A DNA stretch of 64,000 bases from Paenibacillus sp. FSL R5-0345 (GCF_000758585.1 NZ_CP009281.1:2170001-2234000), one strand, 5' to 3'; numbered from the stretch's first letter, positions 7,541 to 16,297 are shown. Numbers and translations are program-made. The notes: generated by a model from the letters alone, not told the origin.

Positions 7541-10231
7541 ATGATAAAGGCGAGGTGCACTATGGACAAGTTGATACTTATAGATGGAAATAATATTATT
7601 TACCGCGCTTTCTTCGCGATGCCCCCGTTAACGAATACAGCAGGGCAACAGACGAACGCGGTGTACGGTTTCACAACGATGCTGCTCCGTTTAATTGAAG
7701 AACATAAGCCGACGCATATGATTGTTGCATTTGATGCAGGGAAAGTCACATTCCGGCATGAAGGTTATGAGGATTATAAAGGCGGTCGGCAAAAGACACC
7801 TCCGGAGCTCTCCGAGCAGTTCCCGCTATTGAAAGAATTGCTCACTAATCTAGGGGTACCGCAGTTTGAAATTAGCAATTATGAGGCCGATGATATTATT
7901 GGAACCATTTCTCGCCAAGCCGATGAAGCAGGCCGGCAGGTTATGATCGTGTCGGGGGATAAGGATATGCTTCAATTGGCTTCTGAACACACGACCGTTG
8001 CGCTAATCCGCAAAGGAGTTACTGAGGTTGAGCTTTATGGACCGGAACAAATTCGTGAGAAATATGACCTAACCCCAGAGCAGATCATAGACCTTAAAGG
8101 ACTGATGGGCGATGCGAGTGATAACATTCCGGGAGTTCCCGGTGTGGGTGAAAAAACTGCACTCAAGCTGTTGCATCAATTCGGATCGGTTGAAGGTGTA
8201 TTAGCGGGAACAGGTGAGCTTAAAGGCAAAATGAAAGAAAAGCTGGAAGCTCATGCAGAAGACGCTGTAATGAGTAAGAAACTGGCGACCATCTATCGTG
8301 AAGTGCCTCTGGAGCATTCATGGGATGATATGGTCTTTAACGGAATTTCTGCGGATACAGCTGGGCCTGCACTCGCTAAATTGGAGTTCAAATCACTTTT
8401 GGAGCGCTTAGATCTAAGTGCCTACACTCCTGTTAATGATGGTGAAGAAGGTGCTGCAGAAGTAGAAGCCGCGACCCTTGATATTACGATCGTGGGTGAA
8501 AATGAACTGGAGACGCTGAATGAAGCGCTGCCTAGTATTTCTGCATTACATGTGGAGTCCAATGGGGATAATCCGCATCGTGCTGAGGTAATCGGGGTAG
8601 GGTTATCTTCTCTGGAGCGGCATTATTATGTACCGTTTGAATTACTGCAGACACCAGCTGCTGCGAAGCTGCGCGATTGGTTAGGAAATGAAAAGGCTCC
8701 GAAGAGCGGCTATGATCTTCATCGTGCAGATTTGGCGCTCCATTGGCAAGGCATTGCTTTTGCAGGTGCGGCTCATGATGTACAGTTGGCGGCTTATTTG
8801 CTGGATCCGACGGAAGCAAATCAGAACTTAAATGATCTAGCTACTAAATACGGCTTACCACGCTTATCTCCAGATGAAGAGGTATTCGGAAAAGGCGCTA
8901 AATACAAGATTCCTGAGCTTGAAATCTTAGGAAATCACGTCGCACGTAAGAGTGCTGCGGTTCTCGGGATTGCTCAGAAGCAACAACAGGAGCTTGTCGA
9001 GACAGCGATGACCGGACTGTTCGAAGATTTGGAGATGCCTTTATCACGTATTCTCGCGGATATGGAGAAACAAGGAATCGCAGTCAACGAAGAGGATCTT
9101 AAAGAGCTAGGTAAAGAATTCGAAGCTCAAATTTCTAAGTTGGTCACTGAAATATACGAATTAAGTGGCACGGAGTTCAATTTGAATTCACCAAAGCAAC
9201 TGGGTGAAATTTTATTCGTTAAGCTAGGTTTGCCTGTTGTTAAGAAGACGAAGACAGGCTATTCCACTGATGCTGAGGTGCTTGAGAAACTAGCGCCTTA
9301 TCATGACGTGGTACGTTTGATTTTGCAATATCGCACGATTGCGAAGCTCCAGTCTACATACGTAGAAGGACTTCTTAAAGAAATATCTCCGAAAACAGGG
9401 AAGGTGCATACCTTCTATCGGCAGACGATTGCGGCTACCGGACGTCTCAGCAGTCAATATCCGAACCTGCAGAACATTCCTATCCGCCTAGAGGAAGGAC
9501 GCAAAATCCGTAAGGTGTTCGTTCCGTCCGAACCGGGCTGGTCGATCTTGGCAGCGGACTATTCGCAGATCGAACTACGAGTATTGGCACATATCTCTGG
9601 TGATGAGCGGATGAAGGAAGCTTTTCTACATGATATGGATATCCATACGAAGACAGCGATGGATGTGTTTGGAGTTACGGCTGATCAGGTTGATAGCAAT
9701 ATGCGCCGTGCTGCTAAAGCCGTTAACTTTGGGATCGTGTATGGAATCAGTGATTATGGTCTGTCGCAGAACTTGAATATTCCCCGTAAAGAAGCCGCTC
9801 AATTTATTGAGCAGTATTTTGAGGTATATCAGGGCGTTCGGAGATATATGGACGATATCGTAGTAGAAGCACGGAAACATGGTTATGTAACCACATTACT
9901 GGAACGTCGTCGTTACTTGCCTGAGATTAATGCGAAGAACTTTAATCTACGTTCTTTTGCAGAACGTACGGCAATGAATACACCTATCCAAGGAACTGCC
10001 GCTGATATTATTAAGCTGGCGATGGTGCATATGGACAAGGCGCTTTATGAGCGCGGGCTAAAGAGCCGTATGCTGCTTCAGGTGCACGATGAGCTTGTAT
10101 TCGAGGTACCAGAGGATGAAATGGAGCTCATGAAGACGCTTTTGCCGGAAGTGATGGGTGGAGCATTGCAGTTATCTGTACCGCTTAAAGCAGAGGTAAG
10201 TTTTGGTAGCAATTGGTACGAAGCGAAATAG
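7541..10231 (+). CDS. polA: DNA polymerase I
   Basis: The 896-residue enzyme fills gaps and removes RNA primers in replication and repair. The N-terminal 5'-3' exonuclease (about 1-300) shows LIDGNNIIYRAFFA, YEADDIIGT, SGDKDMLQL and GDASDNIPGVPGVGEKTA. The central 3'-5' exonuclease-like region (about 310-480) lacks the acidic DxE catalytic pair, as in other Bacillus-type Pol I. The polymerase domain has motif A (DYSQIELRVLAHISGD), motif B (RRAAKAVNFGIVYG) and motif C (QVHDELVFEV). AAGGAG lies 6 bases before ATG 7541; an alternative ATG at 7562 (MDKLILIDG, the usual family start) is also possible. Confidence 0.97.
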   Translation: MIKARCTMDKLILIDGNNIIYRAFFAMPPLTNTAGQQTNAVYGFTTMLLRLIEEHKPTHMIVAFDAGKVTFRHEGYEDYKGGRQKTPPELSEQFPLLKELLTNLGVPQFEISNYEADDIIGTISRQADEAGRQVMIVSGDKDMLQLASEHTTVALIRKGVTEVELYGPEQIREKYDLTPEQIIDLKGLMGDASDNIPGVPGVGEKTALKLLHQFGSVEGVLAGTGELKGKMKEKLEAHAEDAVMSKKLATIYREVPLEHSWDDMVFNGISADTAGPALAKLEFKSLLERLDLSAYTPVNDGEEGAAEVEAATLDITIVGENELETLNEALPSISALHVESNGDNPHRAEVIGVGLSSLERHYYVPFELLQTPAAAKLRDWLGNEKAPKSGYDLHRADLALHWQGIAFAGAAHDVQLAAYLLDPTEANQNLNDLATKYGLPRLSPDEEVFGKGAKYKIPELEILGNHVARKSAAVLGIAQKQQQELVETAMTGLFEDLEMPLSRILADMEKQGIAVNEEDLKELGKEFEAQISKLVTEIYELSGTEFNLNSPKQLGEILFVKLGLPVVKKTKTGYSTDAEVLEKLAPYHDVVRLILQYRTIAKLQSTYVEGLLKEISPKTGKVHTFYRQTIAATGRLSSQYPNLQNIPIRLEEGRKIRKVFVPSEPGWSILAADYSQIELRVLAHISGDERMKEAFLHDMDIHTKTAMDVFGVTADQVDSNMRRAAKAVNFGIVYGISDYGLSQNLNIPRKEAAQFIEQYFEVYQGVRRYMDDIVVEARKHGYVTTLLERRRYLPEINAKNFNLRSFAERTAMNTPIQGTAADIIKLAMVHMDKALYERGLKSRMLLQVHDELVFEVPEDEMELMKTLLPEVMGGALQLSVPLKAEVSFGSNWYEAK

Positions 10232-10283
10232 GCTCCCTTTAAGGTGTGCATATCAGCTATAATGTAGTTGAGGTGAAGACATC

Positions 10284-11120
10284 ATGCCGGAATTACCGGA
10301 AGTAGAGACAGTCAAGAGAACACTGAATGATTTAGTTAATGGAAAGCAGATAGATAGTGTAACCGTCCGGCTGGCTCGGATAATTCAGCGACCGGATGAT
10401 ATTCAGGCTTTTGCCAACCTGCTCGCAGGTCATAGCATTGTTAATGTTGAACGAAGAGGGAAATTTTTGCGCATCGTGCTAGACGGTCTGGTGCTGGTAT
10501 CTCATTTACGGATGGAGGGCCGTTACGGACTTTTTTCGAAAGATGATCCACTGGACAAGCATACACATGTGATATTCCATTTTACCGACGGCACGGAACT
10601 GCGTTATACGGATGTTCGTCAGTTTGGTACGATGCATCTTTTTCAGATTGGTGAAGACCTTCAGCTTCCTCCTCTTAATAAGCTAGGGCAGGAACCGCTG
10701 GAGCCGTCCTTTACGCCGGAGAAGTTTAAGCAGATTGTATCAGGCAAAAGCACAAAAATTAAATCGCTGCTGCTGAATCAGGAATATATCGTCGGCATAG
10801 GTAATATTTATGTAGATGAGTCGTTACATCGTGCAGGGATTCATCCAGAAGTCAGCGCTAAGGATCTATCGGATGATCAACTCGATCAGCTACATCACGC
10901 TATTGTCAGCACGCTGACGGAAGCGGTAAACGCTGGGGGTTCATCTGTAAAATCATATGTGAATGGTCAAGGTGAGAGCGGCACTTATCAACAACAGCTG
11001 TTGATTTACGGTCGTAAAGATCAGCCGTGTAATAACTGTGGAACAATGATTGAGAAAACTGTTGTAGGTGGCCGTGGCACGCATTATTGTCCAAGCTGTC
11101 AGCGCAAGTCAGAAAACTGA
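10284..11120 (+). CDS. mutM: formamidopyrimidine-DNA glycosylase (Fpg/MutM)
   Basis: This 278-residue base excision repair enzyme removes 8-oxoguanine and ring-opened purines. The N-terminal catalytic PELPEVET is intact (Pro2 is the nucleophile, Glu3 catalytic). LVSHLRMEGRY, the helix-two-turn-helix region with GIGNIYVDESL, and the C-terminal zinc finger (CNNCG and YCPSCQ) are present. GAGGTGAAG precedes the ATG. It follows polA by 52 bases and precedes ytaF and coaE, the conserved Bacillus order, probably in one operon. Confidence 0.96.
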   Translation: MPELPEVETVKRTLNDLVNGKQIDSVTVRLARIIQRPDDIQAFANLLAGHSIVNVERRGKFLRIVLDGLVLVSHLRMEGRYGLFSKDDPLDKHTHVIFHFTDGTELRYTDVRQFGTMHLFQIGEDLQLPPLNKLGQEPLEPSFTPEKFKQIVSGKSTKIKSLLLNQEYIVGIGNIYVDESLHRAGIHPEVSAKDLSDDQLDQLHHAIVSTLTEAVNAGGSSVKSYVNGQGESGTYQQQLLIYGRKDQPCNNCGTMIEKTVVGGRGTHYCPSCQRKSEN

Positions 11121-11247
11121 AGATGTAATTAGGTTGGCACCCACTACTTGTCCCGCCCATATACTGTGTGAAGAATGCTTAATAGAGAACGGAAGCTGAT
11201 TGAAGTGTATTGTTCAGTGTTCCGGTTCTTCACAGGAGGGATTGCGG

Positions 11248-11994
11248 GTGCTCAGCCCATTTTTTTCACTGCTATTACTAGCTTTTGCTTTGAGTTTGGA
11301 TGGTTTTGGTGTTGGTATTACATATGGACTGCGTAAAATGAAAATACCATTGCTCTCCGTTCTGATTATCTCGCTTTGTTCGGGGGTAGTTATCTGTGTA
11401 TCTATGCAAGTGGGTGTTCTGCTTGCTAAGGTAGTGTCTCCACATGCAGCTTCTGAGGTTGGCGCTGTTATACTCGTGCTAATGGGTTGTTGGTCGCTCA
11501 TTCAGATGCTAATGCAGAAAGAGAAGGAACAGACTGGTGAACGTAAAGTAGATCGTGAAGAAAATGTGCTATCCACAGAAGCTGGGCCAGAGATAGCTGT
11601 TGATACTGAAGATGTCGCAGAACAGGCTGCCACAGCTCCTGAGCAAGTAAAGTCAGCTGTCTTTTCCCTTGAGCTACGGCGGTTGGGGATTGTTGTACAG
11701 ATCTTGCGTACACCGTCATCTGCGGATATGGATGATTCCGGAAGTATTTCTTCGATGGAAGCGATGCTGCTCGGGATTGCCCTCTCACTAGATGCCTTTG
11801 GAGCCGGACTAGGCGCAGCACTACTCGGTTTCAATCCAATATGGACATCACTTACAATTGCTCTGTTTAGTGGTACATTTCTATTGCTGGGCATGAAGAC
11901 TGGATTAAAATTCGCCGGGAACTACTGGATGAAGCATGCTGCTGCACTACCCGCGTTATTATTAATTACAATGGGAATACTGAAGCTATTATGA
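11248..11994 (+). CDS. ytaF: sporulation membrane protein YtaF
   Basis: A polytopic membrane protein of about 248 residues related to the MntP/YtaF family. Two symmetrical halves each carry an ALSLD(G/A)FG motif (LLAFALSLDGFGVGITYGLR near the start and GIALSLDAFGAG in the second half), separated by a charged, acidic cytosolic loop of about 75 residues. In B. subtilis ytaF sits in the same mutM-coaE interval and is linked to sporulation; its transport substrate is not established. I choose the GTG at 11248, seven bases behind AGGAGGG, over an upstream ATG at 11200 that lacks a ribosome binding site. Confidence 0.85.
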   Translation: MLSPFFSLLLLAFALSLDGFGVGITYGLRKMKIPLLSVLIISLCSGVVICVSMQVGVLLAKVVSPHAASEVGAVILVLMGCWSLIQMLMQKEKEQTGERKVDREENVLSTEAGPEIAVDTEDVAEQAATAPEQVKSAVFSLELRRLGIVVQILRTPSSADMDDSGSISSMEAMLLGIALSLDAFGAGLGAALLGFNPIWTSLTIALFSGTFLLLGMKTGLKFAGNYWMKHAAALPALLLITMGILKLL

Positions 11995-12003
11995 GGTGAG
12001 TAC

Positions 12004-12600
12004 ATGATTATTGGCTTAACCGGAGGCATTGCATCCGGAAAAAGCACGGTGTCCGCACTGCTTGTGAGCAAGGGAGCGAGGCTGGTTGACGCGGATGTGA
12101 TCGCCAGAGAGGTTATGCTCCCCGGTCATGAGGTGCTGGCTGCGGCTGTGAAACAATTCGGAAGCGAGATCCTCTCTCCGGATGGCACACTGAATAGGGG
12201 CAAGCTGGGGGACATTGTATTTCAAGACCCAGCGGCCCTGCAAGCCCTGAACAATCTGACGCATCCCGCAATCCGGCGGGAGATTAAAGAACGTATGAAC
12301 AGCATGGAGGAAGAAGATCCAAAGAAGTTAACAATTGTGGATATCCCTCTTCTTTTCGAATCAGGACTCGAGAACATGTTCCATGAAATACTGGTGGTCT
12401 ACGTGCCTCGTGAAGTGCAAATCGCTCGATTAATGGAACGTAACGGACTTTCTTTAGAACAAGCAGAAGCACGCTTAAATGCACAGATGGATATTGAAGC
12501 GAAGCGTAACAAAGCGGACTATATCATTGACAACAGTGGCGAACTTGCGCACACTGAGCAACAGGTTGCTGTTCTTTGGGACAGGCTGGGCTTATTATGA
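12004..12600 (+). CDS. coaE: dephospho-CoA kinase
   Basis: This 198-residue enzyme phosphorylates dephospho-CoA, the last step of coenzyme A synthesis. The P-loop is GLTGGIASGKST, followed by VDADVIAREV, LTHPAIRREI, IVDIPLLFESGLE and the lid-region sequence RLMERNGLSLEQAEARLNAQ, all typical of CoaE. GAGGTGAG precedes the ATG by about 5 bases. The stop codon overlaps the start of the next gene (ATGA), indicating translational coupling with the lytic transglycosylase. Confidence 0.96.
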   Translation: MIIGLTGGIASGKSTVSALLVSKGARLVDADVIAREVMLPGHEVLAAAVKQFGSEILSPDGTLNRGKLGDIVFQDPAALQALNNLTHPAIRREIKERMNSMEEEDPKKLTIVDIPLLFESGLENMFHEILVVYVPREVQIARLMERNGLSLEQAEARLNAQMDIEAKRNKADYIIDNSGELAHTEQQVAVLWDRLGLL

Positions 12601-13160
12601 AATGGTTACGTAAAAAAAGAGTCCTTCTTCTGTTATTCATTGGTTTTACTGCGATATTGTTTCTGAGTACGAACTGGATGTCCTGGTTTTATCCGATCCA
12701 TTATAAAGATGAGATCCGTAAGCACAGCGTTACGTACGATATTGACCCATTTCTAGTGGCTTCAATTATCCGAGTGGAAACGAACTTCAAAACTGGACGA
12801 GAATCCAAAAAAGGTGCTATAGGTTTAATGCAGCTTATGCCGGATACCGCCAAATGGGCCCTGGAAAAGGCCAAGCTCCCTGATGTATCTATGGAGGAGC
12901 TAAAGCATGAACCATCAGCAAATATTGAACTAGGTACCTGGTATCTTTCAACATTATCCCGTCAATTCGAAGGTAAACCTACAGCAGTTATCGCTGCATA
13001 TAATGCTGGACCGGGTAAAGTTCAAAAATGGCTGGATGAGGGGATCTGGGATGGAACGGATGCTACGATTAAGGATATTCCGTTTGGTGAAACCCGCCAT
13101 TATGTACAGCGCGTCAACTATTACTATGATCAGTACACGGATATTTACAACGAATTCTAA
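12597..13160 (+). CDS. membrane-anchored lytic transglycosylase (SLT/GH23)
   Basis: A 187-residue product with an N-terminal membrane segment (about 8-27) and an SLT domain that cleaves peptidoglycan to 1,6-anhydro-muropeptides outside the membrane. The catalytic Glu lies in SIIRVETNF; GLMQLMPDTA, NIELGTWYL and AAYNAGPGKV are the standard family blocks. The ATG at 12597 overlaps the coaE stop. An upstream in-frame start at 12576 would sit inside coaE and is less likely. Similar small SLT proteins occur next to coaE in Bacillales. Confidence 0.88.
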   Translation: MKWLRKKRVLLLLFIGFTAILFLSTNWMSWFYPIHYKDEIRKHSVTYDIDPFLVASIIRVETNFKTGRESKKGAIGLMQLMPDTAKWALEKAKLPDVSMEELKHEPSANIELGTWYLSTLSRQFEGKPTAVIAAYNAGPGKVQKWLDEGIWDGTDATIKDIPFGETRHYVQRVNYYYDQYTDIYNEF

Positions 13161-13178
13161 AACCGTGTTATGTATAAA

Positions 13179-13218
13179 AAGAAGTACTAAACGATCTTGC
13201 GATCGTTTAATACTTCTT
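13179..13218 (-). terminator. terminator between the SLT gene and the spore protein gene
   Basis: An 18-bp inverted repeat (13179-13196 with 13201-13218, four-base loop, one mismatch). Read on the minus strand it is followed by a T-rich tail, so it mainly ends the spore protein transcript; it may also stop transcription from coaE/SLT. Confidence 0.8.
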
Positions 13219-13239
13219 CAGTAAGCTTATGTGGACAGG

Positions 13240-13458
13240 TTATTTGTATTGACCTGCCAATTGTTGTTCTGCCAGGGTTACAAGACGTTTAGTGATGTAA
13301 CCACCGATCGAACCATTTTCATAAGAAGTTTTATTGCCTTGGTAACCATCTGGGGAAAGCGTGATTCCGAGTTCTTGGGCAACTTCATATTTAAGTTGTT
13401 CCAAAGCACCGCGGGAATTTGGAGCTACAAGGTTATTGGAGCTGTTGTTTTGGCTCAT
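13240..13458 (-). CDS. alpha/beta-type small acid-soluble spore protein
   Basis: The 72-residue protein binds and protects DNA in the dormant spore and is degraded by the GPR protease at germination. Family marks are the Asn/Gln/Ser-rich start, ALEQLKYEVAQELGI (containing the GPR cleavage region), LSPDGYQGNKTSYENGSIGGYITKRLV and a Gln/Lys-rich end. GGAGGTGA lies about 7 bases before the ATG. It is the only gene on the minus strand between coaE and nrdR and is expected to be forespore-specific. It is direct evidence of an endospore former. Confidence 0.95.
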   Translation of the reverse strand: MSQNNSSNNLVAPNSRGALEQLKYEVAQELGITLSPDGYQGNKTSYENGSIGGYITKRLVTLAEQQLAGQYK

Positions 13459-13622
13459 TGCTGTTCACCTCCTCTGTTGGTAACTGTATTATGTGCCGGA
13501 CTTGCCATAATCATTACAACAAATAAACGGTGATTTCTGGAAAAAATGAAATACCCTTTTAAAAGCCGGATGTTTAACATACCGGGACAAAAAACATTAT
13601 GTAATAGGAAGTGATGAAGCTT

Positions 13623-14099
13623 ATGAAATGCCCTTACTGCGATCACACAAATACTAAAGTACTCGACTCGCGACCAGCAAATGAGAATAAGTCCATCCGC
13701 CGCAGGCGTGAATGCGAGCGTTGCAGCAAACGGTTTACAACCTTTGAAATGATCGAGGAAACTCCGTTAATCGTGATCAAAAAAGACGGCAGCCGTGAGG
13801 AATTCAGCCGTGATAAAATACTTCGGGGCTTAATACGTGCCTGTGAGAAACGGCCTGTCTCTGTAGAACGTTTAGAGAAGATCGTCTCTGAGGTAGAGAA
13901 ATCCCTGCGAGGTATCGCCGTAGCTGAAGTGGAGAGCCAACAGATCGGTGAACTGGTTATGGAACAGCTCTATCCAGTAGATGAAGTCGCATACGTTCGT
14001 TTTGCGTCTGTATACCGTCAGTTCAAGGATATTAACATGTTTATGAAGGAACTGAAGGGTCTGTTATCTAAGAGCACTGGGGATCTGGACAGATTGTAG
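13623..14099 (+). CDS. nrdR: transcriptional repressor NrdR
   Basis: A zinc-ribbon plus ATP-cone regulator that represses ribonucleotide reductase genes according to ATP/dATP levels. The zinc ribbon is CPYC (residues 3-6) and CERC with [20 protein letters not shown] between; the ATP-cone includes [20 protein letters not shown] and [19 protein letters not shown] choose the ATG at 13623, the usual MKCPYC start; AGGAAGTGAT (13606-13615) ends 7 bases upstream and matches the 16S tail at 9 of 10 bases. Length (158 residues) is typical. Confidence 0.96.
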   Translation: MKCPYCDHTNTKVLDSRPANENKSIRRRRECERCSKRFTTFEMIEETPLIVIKKDGSREEFSRDKILRGLIRACEKRPVSVERLEKIVSEVEKSLRGIAVAEVESQQIGELVMEQLYPVDEVAYVRFASVYRQFKDINMFMKELKGLLSKSTGDLDRL

Positions 14100-14132
14100 G
14101 GTTGTGGCTAGTCTAATGACTAAAAAAAAGTG

Positions 14133-14161
14133 TTGACAGCGAAGGCGATTTTTTATATTAT
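14133..14161 (+). promoter_or_regulatory. strong sigma-A promoter for the tRNA genes
   Basis: A perfect TTGACA (14133-14138) is followed after 17 bp by TATTAT (14156-14161). It lies about 100 bases before tRNA-Ala and just after nrdR. It is the best consensus promoter in the window. Confidence 0.8.
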
Positions 14162-14259
14162 ATAGGAGTCGCCTACGGCGCTTGAGTTTGTCAGAATGAC
14201 TTAAATACACCGAACTTGATTCTAAAATGTGTGATTACATACATCTGAAAATTACGTTT

Positions 14260-14335
14260 GGGGCCATAGCTCAGCTGGGAGAGCGCATCGCTGGCAGCGA
14301 TGAGGTCAGGGGTTCGATCCCCCTTGGCTCCACCA
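14260..14335 (+). tRNA. tRNA-Ala (GGC anticodon)
   Basis: A complete cloverleaf: acceptor GGGGCCA pairs with TGGCTCC, D-arm AGCTCAGCTGGGAGAGC, anticodon stem CATCG/CGATG with loop CTGGCAG (anticodon GGC), T-arm AGGGGTTCGATCCCCCT, and an encoded CCA end. Confidence 0.97.
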
Positions 14336-14345
14336 AACTTCATAT

Positions 14346-14418
14346 GGACTCTTAGCTCAGTTGGTAGAGCAGTAGACTCTTAATCTATTTGTCCAGGGTT
14401 CGAGCCCCTGAGAGTCCA
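14346..14418 (+). tRNA. tRNA-Lys (CTT anticodon)
   Basis: Acceptor GGACTCT (14346-14352) pairs with AGAGTCC (14411-14417), discriminator A at 14418. The anticodon stem GTAGA/TCTAT carries loop CTCTTAA, giving anticodon CTT. The T-arm holds GGGTTCGAGCCCC. The CCA end is not encoded (TCA follows), so it must be added after transcription, unlike the neighbouring tRNA-Ala. Confidence 0.95.
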
Positions 14419-14424
14419 TCACAG

Positions 14425-14455
14425 AAAGAACGGCAGAGATGCCGTTCTTTTTTTT
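14425..14455 (+). terminator. terminator of the tRNA pair
   Basis: AAAGAACGGCA (14425-14435) pairs with TGCCGTTCTTT (14440-14450) around GAGA, followed by five further T residues. Confidence 0.9.
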
Positions 14456-14514
14456 GCTATAATTAAGGCATTTGTCTTGGCTTGCTGGGCTGTTTGCAAA
14501 AATGGCGGAAGTGG

Positions 14515-14673
14515 CTAGCGTTTCTCATATCCGTCAATCTTCCTTCCTGTTATGAGCTTGGAGAACTGTGGCCTTGCGTACAGCGGGTTTCTTTCGGTAT
14601 CGAGCACGAGCTGCAAATCTTTGCGCCCTGATAATTCAATCCTTAATGATTCTCCGTTTAGATGCTTAAGCAT
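14515..14673 (-). CDS. possible small protein or gene remnant (52 aa)
   Basis: An open frame reads from an ATG inside a palindrome (14671-14673) to a TAG at 14515-14517. The predicted peptide has ordinary composition (for example GESLRIELSGRKD and LVLDTERNPLYARPQF), so it may be real or the remnant of a longer gene. No ribosome binding site is visible and I recognise no family. It lies between the tRNA pair and the SDR gene on the SDR strand. Confidence 0.25.
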   Translation of the reverse strand: MLKHLNGESLRIELSGRKDLQLVLDTERNPLYARPQFSKLITGRKIDGYEKR

Positions 14674-14686
14674 CTAAACGGAGAAT
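14649..14686. repeat. 38-bp perfect palindrome
   Basis: The sequence is its own reverse complement over 38 bases, centred on CTTAAG at 14667/14668 with no spacer. It lies 26 bases past the end of the SDR gene (minus strand) but has no T-run. As RNA it would form a long hairpin; as DNA it could extrude a cruciform or be a protein site. Confidence 0.8.
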
Positions 14687-14711
14687 TGGACATCGCTTTT
14701 AAACCAACATT

Positions 14712-15503
14712 TCATAAACTAGAATGGGGGCGAACCATTCGTTCCATCAACGTGACTACCTGCTTGCGCGGAAGAAGTCGGCTTCCCTGGGATGCCCAAT
14801 AATTTAGTTTTCCCGCGATAATGTAACTCCGTTTCTTTTCGATTCCCCGAAAGCCGGTCTTCACAACATCGATTGGAGAGGCGAGCTTTCTTCCTGAGGC
14901 AGCATCTGATCCAGTAACCTTAAAAAACTCCGTTTCAGTCGCACCAGGGCAAAGCGCCAAAATCCTAACGCCTCGATCGCGATTTTCTGCCCAGAGCGCC
15001 TCGGAGAAAGAGAGTACGAATGCTTTCGTTGCTGAATAAACGGCCATATAGGGTGCGGGCTGAAAGGCTGCAACAGAAGCGACATTAATAATAATACCGT
15101 CTTTGCGGCGTTGCATCTCCGGAAGAAACTGATGATTCATTGCGACTAAAGAAGCTATATTTAGGCGGATCTCTTCTTGCTCACGTTCTGGCGATATTTC
15201 CTCAAAGCGTCCAAAGGTTCCAAAGCCAGCATTATTGATCAAAATGTTTACTTGGAGTCCCAAAGTGCGAATCTGATCAGCCAGTTCTTCTACGGAGCCG
15301 GGCTTAGATAAATCCTGCGCTATGGAATAAGTGTGAATAGGGTATTTGGAAGCAAGCTCCAAAGCGAGGGAATCGAGTTTTTCTTTGGATCGGGCGACTA
15401 AAATGACATGGCATCCTTTTGCAGCTAATTCAGTTGCGAATACTTTACCGATCCCAGCAGATGCTCCAGTGATAAGCGCGACTTTATCGGTATAATGAAT
15501 CAT
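14712..15503 (-). CDS. short-chain dehydrogenase/reductase
   Basis: A classical SDR of about 263 residues: NAD(P)-binding GASAGIGK near the N-terminus, NNAGFG in the fold, catalytic Ser in INVASVAAFQ and the YSATKAF catalytic Tyr-Lys pair, with a C-terminal extension. The substrate is unknown. I choose the ATG at 15503, which lies behind GGGGGATC; an in-frame ATG at 15518 contains that site. It is divergent from a TetR regulator, and matching palindromes lie on both sides of the shared promoter region, so it is probably the regulator's target. Confidence 0.88.
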   Translation of the reverse strand: MIHYTDKVALITGASAGIGKVFATELAAKGCHVILVARSKEKLDSLALELASKYPIHTYSIAQDLSKPGSVEELADQIRTLGLQVNILINNAGFGTFGRFEEISPEREQEEIRLNIASLVAMNHQFLPEMQRRKDGIIINVASVAAFQPAPYMAVYSATKAFVLSFSEALWAENRDRGVRILALCPGATETEFFKVTGSDAASGRKLASPIDVVKTGFRGIEKKRSYIIAGKLNYWASQGSRLLPRKQVVTLMERMVRPHSSL

Positions 15504-15540
15504 TAGAAGATCCCCCATTCCAAATTTTTAAGTATGTTAA

Positions 15541-15558
15541 TTAGAATAAATATTCTAA
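15541..15558. promoter_or_regulatory. TetR operator, SDR-proximal copy
   Basis: TTAGAATA-AA-TATTCTAA is an inverted repeat 38 bases upstream of the SDR start. Its core GAATAAATATTC (15544-15555) recurs at 15659-15670 near the TetR start. Confidence 0.6.
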
Positions 15559-15657
15559 TTTATTATAGTGCTCAAAGGGGAATTAGGTCAATTTTTTTAA
15601 TTCTCACGAAACATCTTGTTTTAAACAAGGTTTGTATTATGATGATGCGGATTTTGC

Positions 15658-15671
15658 GGAATAAATATTCC
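15658..15671. promoter_or_regulatory. TetR operator, tetR-proximal copy
   Basis: GGAATA-AA-TATTCC shares the 12-base core with the 15544 copy; core spacing is 115 bp, near eleven helical turns, on the same intergenic region. Autoregulation is the natural reading. Confidence 0.55.
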
Positions 15672-15739
15672 TAAGTTATAGTGTAGAGGATACATAATTA
15701 CTCGTTAGTGGAATGAATTTTCTATAAGAAGGTGACAGG

Positions 15740-16297
15740 GTGGGTAAGCGGGAAGATATTTTAAAAGCGACATTATTTCTAATTAATAAAGACGGGCTTC
15801 AATCCGTTACATTTGCCAAAATATTTCAACAAGCCAATGTCGGCTCTAGCACGGTATATCATTATTTCAAGGATAAAGAGCAGCTTGTAAATGAATTGTT
15901 TAATATCGTTCGCATTCATCGGAGCGAAGAGGTATTGAAACAATACGACGCCGGTCAGACGATTTATGTAAGACTCAAAATGCTTTTATGGAATCAGGCG
16001 CATTATGCATTGAATTTCCCGGATGAATTAACGTTCTTGGAGAACTATAGCTATTCACCTTATATCGCCGAAGAAATTCGCAACGCACAGGATCCTTCGG
16101 TTATTGAGGCCTTTTCTGTAATCAGGGAAGGTCAACAGCAAGGGATGATTAAAGAAATGGACCCGATCATCCTGATCCAGCTCTTATATGGTATGATAAC
16201 CTCTGTTATCAAAGGGTATCTAGCGGGGGAGTATAAACTGGAGCAACCTCAAATTCAACAAATTATTGAGCTTTGCTGGAAGACCATCAAGGTTTAG
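15740..16297 (+). CDS. TetR/AcrR family transcriptional regulator
   Basis: A 185-residue regulator with an N-terminal helix-turn-helix: ILKATLFLINKDGLQSVTFAKI, then ANVGSSTVYHYFKDKEQLV, the TetR recognition helix. The C-terminal ligand and dimer domain is not family-specific. The start is GTG, behind AAGGTGACAGG. It is divergent from the SDR gene and is flanked by two similar palindromes, so it probably represses the SDR and itself. Confidence 0.88.
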   Translation: MGKREDILKATLFLINKDGLQSVTFAKIFQQANVGSSTVYHYFKDKEQLVNELFNIVRIHRSEEVLKQYDAGQTIYVRLKMLLWNQAHYALNFPDELTFLENYSYSPYIAEEIRNAQDPSVIEAFSVIREGQQQGMIKEMDPIILIQLLYGMITSVIKGYLAGEYKLEQPQIQQIIELCWKTIKV

